From contig NZ_JACLAW010000014.1 in assembly GCF_014230315.1 (NCBI RefSeq), positions 1-64,000 on the forward strand: 64,000 bases of DNA. The letters are read 5' to 3'. The DNA is from Novosphingobium flavum. Lineage in GTDB: Bacteria > Pseudomonadota > Alphaproteobacteria > Sphingomonadales > Sphingomonadaceae. The notes under the pieces were generated by a model, which saw only the letters and a program-made list of their open reading frames with translations, was not told the DNA's origin and made no database searches. Shown one piece after another: positions 55,257 to 63,910 of the stretch; position 1 is the first letter of the stretch, and each line of letters starts with the position of its first letter. The translations under genes were made by a program, and so were the position numbers.

Positions 55257-56315
55257 TCACTCCGCCGCGATGCCCGCCGCGCCGAACATGTCGACTTCGG
55301 TTTCGCCCGAAGCGGCGTCGCCGTTGGCGGCGTCCTTGGCCTTGCGGCGCTTGTCGAAGGAGTTCCAGACGGTTTGCCAGTCACCGCGGGTGGCGCCCTT
55401 CGAGTATTCGGTGGCGCGGGTTTCGAAGAAGTTGGCGTGTTCGACGCCGTTTAGCAGCGGGGTCAGCCAGGGCAGGGGGTGGTCTTCGATCATGTAGATC
55501 GGCTGGAGGCCGAGTTGGCCGAGGCGCCAGTCCGCGATGTAGCGGATGTAGCGCTTGATTTCCTTGGGGCTCATGCCGGGGACGGGGCCCATTTCGAAGG
55601 CGAGATCGATGAAGGCGTCTTCGAGGCGGACGGTTTTCTGGCAGCAATCGATGATGTCTTCCTTGACCGCCTTGGTGAGGCAGCCGCGTTCGGCGACGAA
55701 GGCGTGGAAGAGGCGGGTGATGCCTTCACAGTGGAGGCTTTCATCGCGGACCGACCAGGAGACGATCTGGCCCATGCCCTTCATCTTGTTGAAGCGGGGG
55801 AAGTTCATCAGCATGGCGAAGGAGGCGAAGAGCTGGAGCCCTTCGGTGAAGCCGCCGAACATGGCGAGGGTGCGGGCGATATCCTCGTCGGTATCGACGC
55901 CGAACTGCTGCAGATAGTCGTGCTTGGCCTTCATTTCCTCGTATTCGAGGAACATGCCGTATTCGCTTTCGGGCATGCCGATGGTGTCAAGCAGGTGCGA
56001 GTAGGCGGCGATGTGGATCGTCTCCATGTTGGAGAAGGCGGCCAGCATCATCTTGACCTCGGTCGGCTTGAATACGCGGCCGTACTTTTCGTGGTAGCAA
56101 TCCTGCACCTCGACGTCGGCCTGGGTGAAGAAGCGGAAGATCTGGGTGAGCAGGTTGCGTTCGTGCTCGGAGATCTTCTGCGCCCAGTCGCGGCAGTCTT
56201 CGCCGAGCGGCACTTCCTCGGGCATCCAGTGGACCTGCTGTTGGCGCTTCCAGAACTCGTAGGCCCAGGGATATTCGAAGGGCTTGTAGGTCTTGCGGGC
56301 TTCGAGCAGCGGCAT
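55257..56315 (-). CDS. nrdB: Ribonucleotide reductase class I, beta subunit
   Basis: A 352-residue di-iron R2 protein. Iron ligands sit in FFTQADVEVQDCYHEKY (Asp/Glu), FSNMETIHIAAYSHLLD (Glu, His and the radical-bearing Tyr), GGFTEGLQLFASFAMLMNF (Glu) and SWSVRDESLHCEGITRLFH (Glu, His). The C-terminal peptide interacts with NrdA. ATG 56315 follows GGAGAA; a lone TATATT about 27 bp upstream is a good -10 in otherwise GC-only sequence. nrdA is 1.6 kb upstream on the same strand with small genes between. Confidence 0.95.
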   Translation of the reverse strand: MPLLEARKTYKPFEYPWAYEFWKRQQQVHWMPEEVPLGEDCRDWAQKISEHERNLLTQIFRFFTQADVEVQDCYHEKYGRVFKPTEVKMMLAAFSNMETIHIAAYSHLLDTIGMPESEYGMFLEYEEMKAKHDYLQQFGVDTDEDIARTLAMFGGFTEGLQLFASFAMLMNFPRFNKMKGMGQIVSWSVRDESLHCEGITRLFHAFVAERGCLTKAVKEDIIDCCQKTVRLEDAFIDLAFEMGPVPGMSPKEIKRYIRYIADWRLGQLGLQPIYMIEDHPLPWLTPLLNGVEHANFFETRATEYSKGATRGDWQTVWNSFDKRRKAKDAANGDAASGETEVDMFGAAGIAAE

Positions 56316-56561
56316 GGCGATTCTCCGAGGATCTGAAGGTTAATATAGGGGCGCGCGGGCGGCGAACGAAGGGGCCGGGCCGGGCGAAGCTGGGGAAAAG
56401 GGTGGGGATGGCGCGGGGCGCAAACGCCTTGCCGCAGCCTTGGCGCGGGCGGGCGGCGGAATGCGGCGAGCGGTGGAACCGGGACGGGGCGGGGGCGCTT
56501 GGCGCTGTAGCGGGGCCGGTGCGTTCCCCTGCCGGCCGCGCAGGCGAAAAGGAGAGCCGAA

Positions 56562-56906
56562 ATGGGCGAGTATCAACGCAACGATCCCCGCAATCCCGCC
56601 AATGACCAGCAGCAGCAGTTCGAGCAGGGCGGCGGGCAGATGGGCGGGGCGGCGGGCGGCAGCGAGACGCTGCGCGAGCGGATCCGCGAGCATATGGAGG
56701 TGATCGGCGCCGACGGGGTTCGGCTCGGCACGGTGGATGCGGTGGAGGGCGACCGGATCAAGCTGACCCGGGCGGACAGCGGCGAGGGGCGCCACCGGGG
56801 GCATCACCACTTCCTGCCGCTGGGCCTTGTCGCCGCGATCGACGGCGACCGGGTGCGCCTGTCGGCCAATGCCGACACGGCCTATGGTTTCGAGGAAGAG
56901 GAGTAA
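56562..56906 (+). CDS. DUF2171 family protein
   Basis: A 114-residue soluble protein: Gln/Gly-rich N-terminus then the DUF2171 core IREHMEVIGADGVRLGTVDAVEGDRIKLTRADSGEG and HHHFLPLGLVAAIDGDRVRLSANAD. PRC-barrel-like small beta domain; role unknown. ATG 56562 follows AAAAGGAGA. On the opposite strand to nrdB and nrdA. The 246 bp upstream to nrdB hold no other gene. Confidence 0.85.
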   Translation: MGEYQRNDPRNPANDQQQQFEQGGGQMGGAAGGSETLRERIREHMEVIGADGVRLGTVDAVEGDRIKLTRADSGEGRHRGHHHFLPLGLVAAIDGDRVRLSANADTAYGFEEEE

Positions 56907-56965
56907 GGAGAGGGCGCGAGGCGCGGGAGCCCTGGCCGGACGAGCCGGGGATCCCGCGCTTGCGC

Positions 56966-57358
56966 TTACTTCCAGAACCAGCCGGGCTTGAGGTTCTTCG
57001 ACGAGCGGTTGCGCCACATCGAGATGTAGAGCCAGAGGCCGGAGAAGCTGAAGAAGATCATCGCGAGGCCCGCAAAGGTGGCAATGATCGTGCCGAACGG
57101 ACCGAAGCTTTCGCCCGAATGCAGATGATGGATCAGGCCGACGTTGAGCCAGCCCTGCGGTCGCTGCGGCTTGGGCCGGCAGGTCATGGTTTCGGGGCAG
57201 ACGAAGCCGGCCGGCATGGGCGGTGGGCCTGCGTTCTGCTCCTTGCCGCCGCCGAGCACTTCGCCCCATAGCGGAACCTGGCTGAGAACGCCGGTGATCG
57301 CGATCCACAGCAGGAAGATTCCGAAAAACACCGAAATCCAGCGGTGCCACTTGCGCAT
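56966..57358 (-). CDS. PepSY-associated transmembrane protein
   Basis: A 130-residue membrane protein with an N-terminal helix (WHRWISVFFGIFLLWIAITGVL), a periplasmic loop with CPETMTC, and a C-terminal helix (IIATFAGLAMIFFSFSGLWLYISMW). The RKWHRW...GIFLLWIAITG start is the PepSY-TM pattern. Possibly redox or iron related as in larger homologues. ATG 57358 follows AAGGGG. Separate from its neighbours. Confidence 0.85.
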   Translation of the reverse strand: MRKWHRWISVFFGIFLLWIAITGVLSQVPLWGEVLGGGKEQNAGPPPMPAGFVCPETMTCRPKPQRPQGWLNVGLIHHLHSGESFGPFGTIIATFAGLAMIFFSFSGLWLYISMWRNRSSKNLKPGWFWK

Positions 57359-57463
57359 GTTCAACCCCTTCGATGACGCGACCTGTTGCTTCTAAGCAAA
57401 GGTTTGCGTGCGTGCACAAGCCGCGAAATGTCGCGGAGGGTATCGGAAATGCACCATGGGACA

Positions 57464-57859
57464 TCACCGGGCCGGGCCGAGCCGGCCCGCCTCGGTGATC
57501 GGCAGGCCCGCCTCGGTCGGCACGTAAATCAATTGGGCCTTGCTGTCTTCCAGCGCCTGGATCTGGAGGTAGCGCAAGTAGCCCTCCGGCCCTCCGAGCG
57601 AGTTTTGCAGGATGCGGTTGGCCTTGGCCGCGCCGTCCGCGCGGATGACCTCCGCCTCTGCCAGCGAGATCGCGCTTTCCTTCTTGGCCCGGGCCTCGAG
57701 GATCGCGACCTGGCGCGAGGACTGGGCCTCGGCCAGCGCTGCCTCGCCCGCGAGGCGCTGGGAGTAGACGCGGTACTGCGGCAGCACGACCATCATCAGC
57801 CCGATCAGGGCTGCGAGGACCAGTACCAGCGACAGACCGGCAAACGCCTTCGGGTTCAT
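57464..57859 (-). CDS. SPFH/prohibitin-like coiled tail with membrane anchor
   Basis: A 131-residue protein: N-terminal helix KAFAGLSLVLVLAALIGLMMVVL, then the Ala/Glu-rich coiled coil RLAGEAALAEAQSSRQVAILEARAKKESAISLAEAEVIRADGAAKANRILQ, then LRYLQIQALEDSKAQLIYVPTEAGLPI. This resembles the C-terminal third of stomatin/prohibitin proteins but the band 7 core is absent. ATG follows AGGAGG. Starts 53 bp after nrdA on the same strand, so possibly in its transcript. Role unknown. Confidence 0.75.
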   Translation of the reverse strand: MNPKAFAGLSLVLVLAALIGLMMVVLPQYRVYSQRLAGEAALAEAQSSRQVAILEARAKKESAISLAEAEVIRADGAAKANRILQNSLGGPEGYLRYLQIQALEDSKAQLIYVPTEAGLPITEAGRLGPAR

Positions 57860-57912
57860 GGGCGAGCCTCCTGGGCGGGCCGGTCAGGCCCGGGCGGGGC
57901 GCCCGCCTGCCA

Positions 57913-59967
57913 TTACTGGCAGGCGAGGCATTCCTCGTAGTCGGTCGCGGCGGCGAGTTCGATCTTGGGGGCCTCGGCGGTGTTGTCCGCCTCCACCCCG
58001 CCGGCGAAACCGGCGCGCTGGATCGACTTCGAGCGCAGGTAGTAGAGCGACTTGATGCCCTTCTCCCAGGCCTGGAAGTGCAGCATCATCAGGTCCCACT
58101 TGTCGACGTCGGCCGGGATGTAGAGGTTGAGCGACTGGGCCTGGTCGATGAACGGGGTGCGGTCTGCCGCGAATTCGAGCAGCCAGCGCTGGTCGATCTC
58201 GAACGAGGTCTTGTAGACCGCCTTTTCCTCCGGCGAGAGGAAATCGAGGTGCTGGACCGAGCCGCCCTGCTCGAGGATCGAGTTCCACACGTTGGTGGAA
58301 TCCTTCGACTTCGCGGCGAGCAGCTTCTTGAGGTAGGGATTCTCCACGACGAACGAGCCCGAGAGGGTCTTGTGCGTATAGATGTTGGCGGGGATCGGCT
58401 CGATGCAGGCCGAGGTGCCGCCGCAGATGATCGAGATCGACGCGGTGGGCGCGATCGCCATCTTGCAGGAGAAGCGCTGCATCACGCCCATTTCGGCCGC
58501 ATCGGGGCAGGCGCCGCGTTCTTGCGCCAGCAGCAGCGAGGCTTCATCGGCCTTGGCGGCGATGTGCTTGAACATCTTGAGGTTCCAGGCCTTGGCCATG
58601 GCGCTCTCGAAGGCGATGCCCTTCATCTGCAGGAACGAGTGGAAGCCCATCACGCCCATGCCGACCGAACGCTCGCGCATGGCCGAATACTTGGCGCGTG
58701 CCATCTCGTCGTCGGCGCGGTCGATATAGTCCTGCAGCACGTTGTCGAGGAAGCGCATGACGTCCTCGACGAAGCGCTCCTCGCCGTTCCACTCGTCCCA
58801 CGTCTCGAGGTTGAGCGAGGACAGGCAGCAGACCGCGGTGCGGTCATTGCCGAGGTGGTCGCGCCCGGTGGGCAGGGTGATTTCCGAGCAGAGGTTCGAG
58901 GTCGAGACCTTGAGCCCGAGATCGCGGTGATGCTTGGGCATCATCCGGTTCACCGTGTCGGAGAAGACGATGTAGGGCTCACCCGTGGCGAGGCGCGTTT
59001 CGACCAGCTTCTGGAACAGCGAGCGGGCATCGACCGAGCCGCGCACTTCGCCGGTCTTGGGCGAGCGCAGGTCGAACTGCGCGCCGTCGCGCACGGCCTG
59101 CATGAACTCGTCGGTCAAGAGCACGCCGTGGTGCAGGTTGAGCGCCTTGCGGTTGAAGTCGCCCGACGGCTTGCGGATCTCGAGGAACTCCTCGATCTCG
59201 GGGTGCGAGACGTCGAGGTAGCAGGCGGCCGAACCGCGACGCAGCGAGCCCTGCGAAATGGCGAGGGTGAGTGAATCCATCACCCGCACGAAGGGGATGA
59301 TGCCGCTGGTCTTGCCGTTGAGGCCGACGGGTTCACCGATCCCGCGGACCTTGCCCCAGTACGTGCCGATGCCGCCGCCCTTGCTGGCCAGCCAGACGTT
59401 CTCGTTCCAGGTCTGGACGATGCCCTCGAGGCTGTCCGACACCGAGTTGAGGTAGCACGAGATCGGCAGGCCGCGCCCGGTGCCGCCGTTCGACAGGACC
59501 GGCGTGGCGGGCATGAACCACAGCTGCGAAATGTAGTCGTAGAGACGCTGGGCGTGAGCCTCGTCGTCCGCATAGGCATCGGCCACGCGGGCGAAGAGGT
59601 CCTGATACTTCTCGCCGGGAAGGAGATAGCGGTCGTCGAGCGTGTCCTTGCCGAAGGCGGTCAGCAGCGCGTCACGCTCCACATCCGTGCGGATGGTGAA
59701 GCGGCGCGGCTGGACCGACTTGGAATCGTCCTTCTTCTTCCTGGGCGCGGCTACCTGGGCCAGAGCGCCCGCGAGCGCTTCAGCGCCCATCGCTTCGACC
59801 AGGCCCGCCGAGCCCGTGTCCGTCTTGTCCGCCATGGCTACCGCCGGGCTCCCGCCCGCCTCCTTTTCCGAAACAACCAAATCGGGCGCATCCGCCGCAA
59901 ACAGGGAACCTTCGCCCGACACCCGGTCATCTCCGTTGCTGAAATCCACAAGCCTGCCCCTGCTCAA
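57913..59967 (-). CDS. nrdA: Ribonucleotide reductase class I, alpha subunit
   Basis: A 684-residue catalytic subunit. Conserved parts: YLNSVSDSLEGI (active-site Cys just before), RGSAACYLDVSHPEIEEFLEI, STSNLCSEITLPTG (Asn, Cys and Glu of the active site), MAIAPTASISIICGG, and a C-terminal ECLACQ with the paired shuttle cysteines. An N-terminal extension of about 85 residues precedes the core. Start TTG 59967 is the farthest in frame; ATG 59835 (MADKTDTG) is also possible, with neither having a strong Shine-Dalgarno. A pair of NrdR-like boxes lies upstream. Confidence 0.93.
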   Translation of the reverse strand: MSRGRLVDFSNGDDRVSGEGSLFAADAPDLVVSEKEAGGSPAVAMADKTDTGSAGLVEAMGAEALAGALAQVAAPRKKKDDSKSVQPRRFTIRTDVERDALLTAFGKDTLDDRYLLPGEKYQDLFARVADAYADDEAHAQRLYDYISQLWFMPATPVLSNGGTGRGLPISCYLNSVSDSLEGIVQTWNENVWLASKGGGIGTYWGKVRGIGEPVGLNGKTSGIIPFVRVMDSLTLAISQGSLRRGSAACYLDVSHPEIEEFLEIRKPSGDFNRKALNLHHGVLLTDEFMQAVRDGAQFDLRSPKTGEVRGSVDARSLFQKLVETRLATGEPYIVFSDTVNRMMPKHHRDLGLKVSTSNLCSEITLPTGRDHLGNDRTAVCCLSSLNLETWDEWNGEERFVEDVMRFLDNVLQDYIDRADDEMARAKYSAMRERSVGMGVMGFHSFLQMKGIAFESAMAKAWNLKMFKHIAAKADEASLLLAQERGACPDAAEMGVMQRFSCKMAIAPTASISIICGGTSACIEPIPANIYTHKTLSGSFVVENPYLKKLLAAKSKDSTNVWNSILEQGGSVQHLDFLSPEEKAVYKTSFEIDQRWLLEFAADRTPFIDQAQSLNLYIPADVDKWDLMMLHFQAWEKGIKSLYYLRSKSIQRAGFAGGVEADNTAEAPKIELAAATDYEECLACQ

Positions 59968-60509
59968 AATCGGTTGCCCCAGGATACGGCATCGAGTCGC
60001 TGCGCCCGAATCGGCAAGAGCATTTGCATCCTACCCCATCAGGAGAACAAAAGGGGAATTTTTATCCCCCGGCTTGTCCACCGCAACGTCTCCGGAAGAA
60101 CTTCCGACCCGGCGAATCCTTTGCGCGGCGCACTTCGCGCCGTAACAATCCGCGACTAGGTCTAGAGGTTCCCCCATACCGAACCACTACTGATAGTGCC
60201 GTTTCCTGAGTATGGCGCAAGGGGATAAAACCCGCGCACCCCCAAGATGTGGTGGTCGGTTGTTGTTCGCTACCCCATCGATGCGGCGCGACGCGCGGGA
60301 CAAGCGGCACTCTGGCCCGGCGCAAGAGTCAAAGTGAATCTGTGAAAAAATTTTTGCCCGTGGACAGAGCCCCGAAGGCCTTGACCACGAAAGAATCGAG
60401 AACGGCAATTTTATTGCTGCCCGGCGCAAGGCAAGATGCGGAACCACACGGCGCGTAACGCGCTTTGGGTGTTCGACAGGGTTGGGGCTGCCAACCAAGG
60501 GAGCGTGCA
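59968..60509. promoter_or_regulatory. nrdA upstream region with paired NrdR-like boxes
   Basis: A 542-bp stretch without a gene. On the nrdA side, CACTA-N4-TAGTG at 60185-60198 matches the arms of the NrdR consensus, and a weaker GACTA-N4-TAGAG lies at 60154-60167, 31 bp away (three helical turns), as in known NrdR pairs. On the nrdA strand a GGGGA/TCCCC hairpin followed by TTTT lies at about 60048-60070 in the leader. The right part (60200-60509) upstream of the small membrane gene shows AT-rich patches (GAAAAAATTTTTG at 60343-60355) but nothing else recognised. Confidence 0.55.
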
Positions 60510-60761
60510 ATGCTGAACCTGCTGGGTGCGATCTTTTCCGGGCTGATCGTCGGGGTGCTCGCGCGGTACTTCTACCCCGGCGTGGTCGCCATGGGCATGT
60601 TGATGACGATCCTGCTCGGGATCGGCGGCTCGGTTCTGGCCAGCGTGATCGCCGGTGCGATGTCGGGCGAGGACTATCGCTCTGGCGTTCACCGGGCTGG
60701 GTGCCTGGCCTCGATCCTCGGCGCGATGGCGCTGATCTTCATCGGGCGGCACTTGTTTTGA
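60510..60761 (+). CDS. GlsB/YeaQ/YmgE-family small membrane protein
   Basis: An 83-residue protein with three hydrophobic helices and Gly pairs (IFSGLIVGVLARYF, GMLMTILLGIGGSVLASVIAG, ILGAMALIFIGRHLF). Transglycosylase-associated family by tradition; true function unknown, often stress-induced. The loop YRSGVHRAGC is unusual. ATG 60510 follows AAGGGAG. Confidence 0.85.
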   Translation: MLNLLGAIFSGLIVGVLARYFYPGVVAMGMLMTILLGIGGSVLASVIAGAMSGEDYRSGVHRAGCLASILGAMALIFIGRHLF

Positions 60762-61023
60762 GGTGAGGTCGGGGGCGTTTCCCGCTTTCCGCCACGACCA
60801 TGGCTGAAGAGCAGCGGGGCCCCGGATCAAGTCCGGGGCGACGGCTGTCGAGGGCGCTACGAATGCGGGCGTGTGGCTGAAATGTTTGGGTGAGCTTGGC
60901 GCGTGGCCTTCGACAAGCTCTGGCTGAGTGGGGTTGGTAGTATTCGGCGGCCTGTCCGGACAGACCGCGTTTGTTCGCCAAGGGTGGATAGCGGCCGTTC
61001 CGGCGCAGGGGCGACGGGTGCGC
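60762..61023. repeat. Intergenic palindromic elements
   Basis: No gene. Holds a 7-bp-stem hairpin CCCCGGA-TCAAG-TCCGGGG (60820-60838) and, at 60905-60928, an inverted copy of the CTCAG...TGTCGAAGGCC element seen at 18239-18263. Fits dispersed sphingomonad intergenic repeats. Confidence 0.6.
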
Positions 61024-61761
61024 CTAAGCGGAAATCCATGCCTTCGCTTCATCCAGACCGGCCATGTCGAACACCTTCACCTCACATTTCATCAGCGGCG
61101 CGAAGAGGCGGGTGGCGGTGCGCAGCCAGGTGATGTCGGTGACGATGGCGGCGCGGGTGAAGTCGTTCCAGTGGCTGAAGCCGAGGCGCAGGTCGTCGAG
61201 CGCGGCGCCTTCGGAATAGGAGATGAAGCCGGGGCCGAGCACGGCGAGGGCCTTGAGCTTGCCGTGGGCCTTGAGTCGCTCCTCGACCAGCGGGACCAGC
61301 ATGTCGCGGTAGTCCTGCGAGGTGATGATGCCATGGACGTCGAGGCCGATGACGTCGTCCGGCAGGCCCGCGATCAGGTCGAAGCCGCCGGGATGGTCGC
61401 CCTCGGCTCCGGCCCATTCGATCGCATCGCCCAGTTTCGCATGGGGGAAGCGGCGGATCTTGGCGTCGATGAACAGGTCGGCGACATGGGGCAGGGTTTT
61501 GAGCGCGAGATTGTCCCCCGCCACGGCGACCTTGCGGACCAGGCGGTGATGGTCCTGCACGAAACGCAGGTGCTTTCCGAGCGCGTCGAGACTGTCCCAA
61601 TGCGGCAGTTGGCCGGCGTCGATGACCAGGCTGGGGGCGGCGCCGGCCGTGGCGGTCTGCTGGTCGATCGCCTCGGACAGGCGGGTGAAGTCCGCCGCCG
61701 ACAGCGCGCCCCTGGGCTTGAGCACGGCGACGTTCGACGGGGTGAATTCGATGTCGAGCAT
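61024..61761 (-). CDS. STAS/SpoIIAA-like domain protein
   Basis: A 245-residue soluble protein built of two SpoIIAA-like halves: residues about 1-115 (IEFTPSNVAVLKPRGALSAADFTRLSEAID ... KLGDAIEW) and about 120-245 (FDLIAGLPDDVIGLDVHGIITSQDYRDMLVPLVEERLKAHGKLKALAVL ... EVKVFDMAGLDEAKAWI). Members bind lipids or nucleotides. ATG 61761 follows AGGAGG. Monocistronic; role unknown. Confidence 0.85.
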   Translation of the reverse strand: MLDIEFTPSNVAVLKPRGALSAADFTRLSEAIDQQTATAGAAPSLVIDAGQLPHWDSLDALGKHLRFVQDHHRLVRKVAVAGDNLALKTLPHVADLFIDAKIRRFPHAKLGDAIEWAGAEGDHPGGFDLIAGLPDDVIGLDVHGIITSQDYRDMLVPLVEERLKAHGKLKALAVLGPGFISYSEGAALDDLRLGFSHWNDFTRAAIVTDITWLRTATRLFAPLMKCEVKVFDMAGLDEAKAWISA

Positions 61762-61853
61762 GGCATCCTCCTGCGAGCAGGAAAAACGCTTGGGCCGGCG
61801 CAATGATCCCGCCCTGCCGGGACGCCCAAATCCAGGGCCCGTCCCAAGGCCCG

Positions 61854-63431
61854 TCAGGGCACCAGGATCGTGTCGCGCGGTTCGGGCAGGGTGCGAGGAT
61901 AGTCCAGCGTGTAGTGCAGCCCGCGGCTCTCGTGGCGGCGCAGGGCCGACTTCACGATCAGGTCGGCGCTCTGCAGCAGGTTGCGCAGTTCGATCAGGTC
62001 GGTGGTGACGCGGAAGTGGCCGTAGTAGTCGTCCACCTCGCCCGACAGCAGGTTGATCCGGTGCTGGGCGCGTTCGAGCCGCTTGGTGGTGCGTACGATG
62101 CCCACGTAGTTCCACATGAAGCGGCGGATCTCGGTCCAGTTCTGCTTGATGATCACTTCCTCGTCGGAATTGGTCACGCGGCTGGCGTCCCATGCGCGGA
62201 TCGGCGGGGGGGCGCTGAACTCGTCCCAGTGGGCAAGGATGTGGTGGGCCGCGGCCTCGCCGAAGACGAAGCATTCGAGCAGCGAGTTGGAGGCGAGGCG
62301 GTTGGCGCCGTGCAGCCCGCTTTCGGTGCATTCGCCGGCCGCATAGAGGCCGGGCAGGTCGGTGCGACCATCAAGGTCGATCATCACCCCGCCGCAGGTA
62401 TAGTGCTGCGCCGGGACGACCGGGATCGGGTCCTTGGTCATGTCGATGCCGAGGCCGAGCAGCTTTTCGTGGATCGTGGGGAAATGACCGCGCACGAAGT
62501 CTGCCGGCATGTGGCTGATGTCGAGGTGGACGAAGTCGAGCCCGAATTTCTTGATCTCGGAGTCGATCGCGCGGGCCACGACGTCGCGCGGGGCGAGTTC
62601 GAGACGCTCGGGATCGTAGGCGGTCATGAAGCGCTTGCCGGTGCGCGGGTTGACCAGGCGGCCGCCCTCGCCGCGCACGGCCTCGGTGATCAGGAAGTTC
62701 TTGACCTCGAGATTGTAGAGGCAGGTCGGGTGGAACTGCATCATCTCCATGTTGCCGACCCGCGCGCCCGCGCGCCAGGCCATGGCGATGCCGTCGCCGG
62801 TGGCGCCGCGCGGCGCGGTCGAGAACTGGTAGACGCGGCCTGCCCCGCCGGTGGCGAGGACCGTGGCGCGGGCGGTGTGGGCCTCGACATTGCCGGTTGC
62901 CTCGTCGAGCGCGTAGACGCCCCAGACGCGGCCCGAGCCGGAATAGCGCTCCTCGTTGCGGCCGGTGATCAGGTCGATGCAGGCGCGCCCCGGAAGCAGG
63001 GTGATGTTCGGGTTCTCCTCGGCCGCCTTGAGCAGGGCGGCCTGGACCGCCCAGCCGGTGGCATCGTCGACATGGACGATGCGGCGGTGGGAATGGCCGC
63101 CCTCGCGGGTGAGGTGGAGGTTGGCGCCTTCGGAATTGAACGGCACGCCCAGCTCGACCAGTCGGGCGATCGCGTGGGGGGCGCGCTCGATCACGAATTC
63201 CACCGTCTCGCGCCGGTTGAGCCCGGCCCCGGCGATCATCGTGTCGCGGATGTGATCGTCGAAGGTGTCGCCCGCGTCGAGCACGGCGGCGATGCCGCCC
63301 TGGGCCCAGGCAGTCGATCCGCTGGTCAGCGTGCCCTTGGCGATGACGAGCACCTTGAGCCGCTCGCCCAGCGCAAGGGCGGCGGTCAGCCCCGCAGCGC
63401 CCGAACCGACGACGATGACATCATGTTCCAA
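61854..63431 (-). CDS. nadB: L-aspartate oxidase
   Basis: A 525-residue FAD enzyme that makes iminoaspartate for NAD synthesis. FAD motif HDVIVVGSGAAGLTAALAL at the N-terminus, then TSGSTAWAQGGIAAVLDAGD, GGHSHRRIVHVDD (substrate His/Arg), HPTCLYN, LITEAVRGEGGRLVN, HYTCGGVMID and ANRLASNSLLECFVFGEAAA. The start is TTG 63431, just before the FAD motif and after AAAGG; the frame continues upstream to 63545 without conserved sequence. nadA and nadC are not in the window. Length fits the family. Confidence 0.95.
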   Translation of the reverse strand: MEHDVIVVGSGAAGLTAALALGERLKVLVIAKGTLTSGSTAWAQGGIAAVLDAGDTFDDHIRDTMIAGAGLNRRETVEFVIERAPHAIARLVELGVPFNSEGANLHLTREGGHSHRRIVHVDDATGWAVQAALLKAAEENPNITLLPGRACIDLITGRNEERYSGSGRVWGVYALDEATGNVEAHTARATVLATGGAGRVYQFSTAPRGATGDGIAMAWRAGARVGNMEMMQFHPTCLYNLEVKNFLITEAVRGEGGRLVNPRTGKRFMTAYDPERLELAPRDVVARAIDSEIKKFGLDFVHLDISHMPADFVRGHFPTIHEKLLGLGIDMTKDPIPVVPAQHYTCGGVMIDLDGRTDLPGLYAAGECTESGLHGANRLASNSLLECFVFGEAAAHHILAHWDEFSAPPPIRAWDASRVTNSDEEVIIKQNWTEIRRFMWNYVGIVRTTKRLERAQHRINLLSGEVDDYYGHFRVTTDLIELRNLLQSADLIVKSALRRHESRGLHYTLDYPRTLPEPRDTILVP

Positions 63432-63697
63432 GCGAAGACCTTTCCTGCCGCGTGGGCGCCCGAACAGCCGGGTCAGGTGTGCCAGATAGGCGCAAACCTG
63501 CGGCGATGAAAAGCCGCGCCGGGGCGGGACATGACATTGTTGCAACTGCGAAGATTGCGGGCAGTCGCTCCCGCCCGGTTGACCATTGTAAAATGCCGCG
63601 AAGCCATTGAGATTCGCCTCGAATCATGCTGGCCAAACCGCGTTGGCGGCGTTAGTCGTGCTGCGACGCAGCGGGGCTGGCCGTGGAGCCTTCAACA

Positions 63698-63898
63698 ATG
63701 ATTTCGTGGTCGCGAATGCTGTTTCCGCTGTGCTGGTTCAACCGCCACGCCCCGGTGCGGGAGCGGTCGAAATGGAATGGCCGGCACTATGTCAGCCTGT
63801 GCCGCCATTGCGGCCAACCGATCCATCGGCGCGAGCGCGGCGTCTGGCTTGGCGGGGCATCGGCGCCGCCGCAGTTCAATCCCTACCAGTTCAACTGA
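63698..63898 (+). CDS. Small CxxC protein (66 aa)
   Basis: A 66-residue basic protein with CRHCGQPIHRRERGVW, a half zinc-knuckle, and an aromatic N-terminus (WSRMLFPLCWF). ATG 63698 follows GGAG; GTG 63683 is possible. Similar tiny proteins occur in sphingomonads; function unknown. Confidence 0.6.
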   Translation: MISWSRMLFPLCWFNRHAPVRERSKWNGRHYVSLCRHCGQPIHRRERGVWLGGASAPPQFNPYQFN

Positions 63899-63910
63899 AG
63901 CGGGGCGGGA

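Noticed and set aside
60241..60252. CCCAAGATGTGG as another NrdR box
   Set aside because: The two arms do not mirror each other and the CACTA/TAGTG pair nearer nrdA is far better.
60411..61052. 213-codon minus-strand frame in the intergenic region
   Set aside because: Crosses the palindromic repeats and the small membrane gene; no Shine-Dalgarno or domain.
61803..63509. 568-codon plus-strand frame opposite nadB
   Set aside because: Shadow of the nadB codons; nadB is unmistakable.
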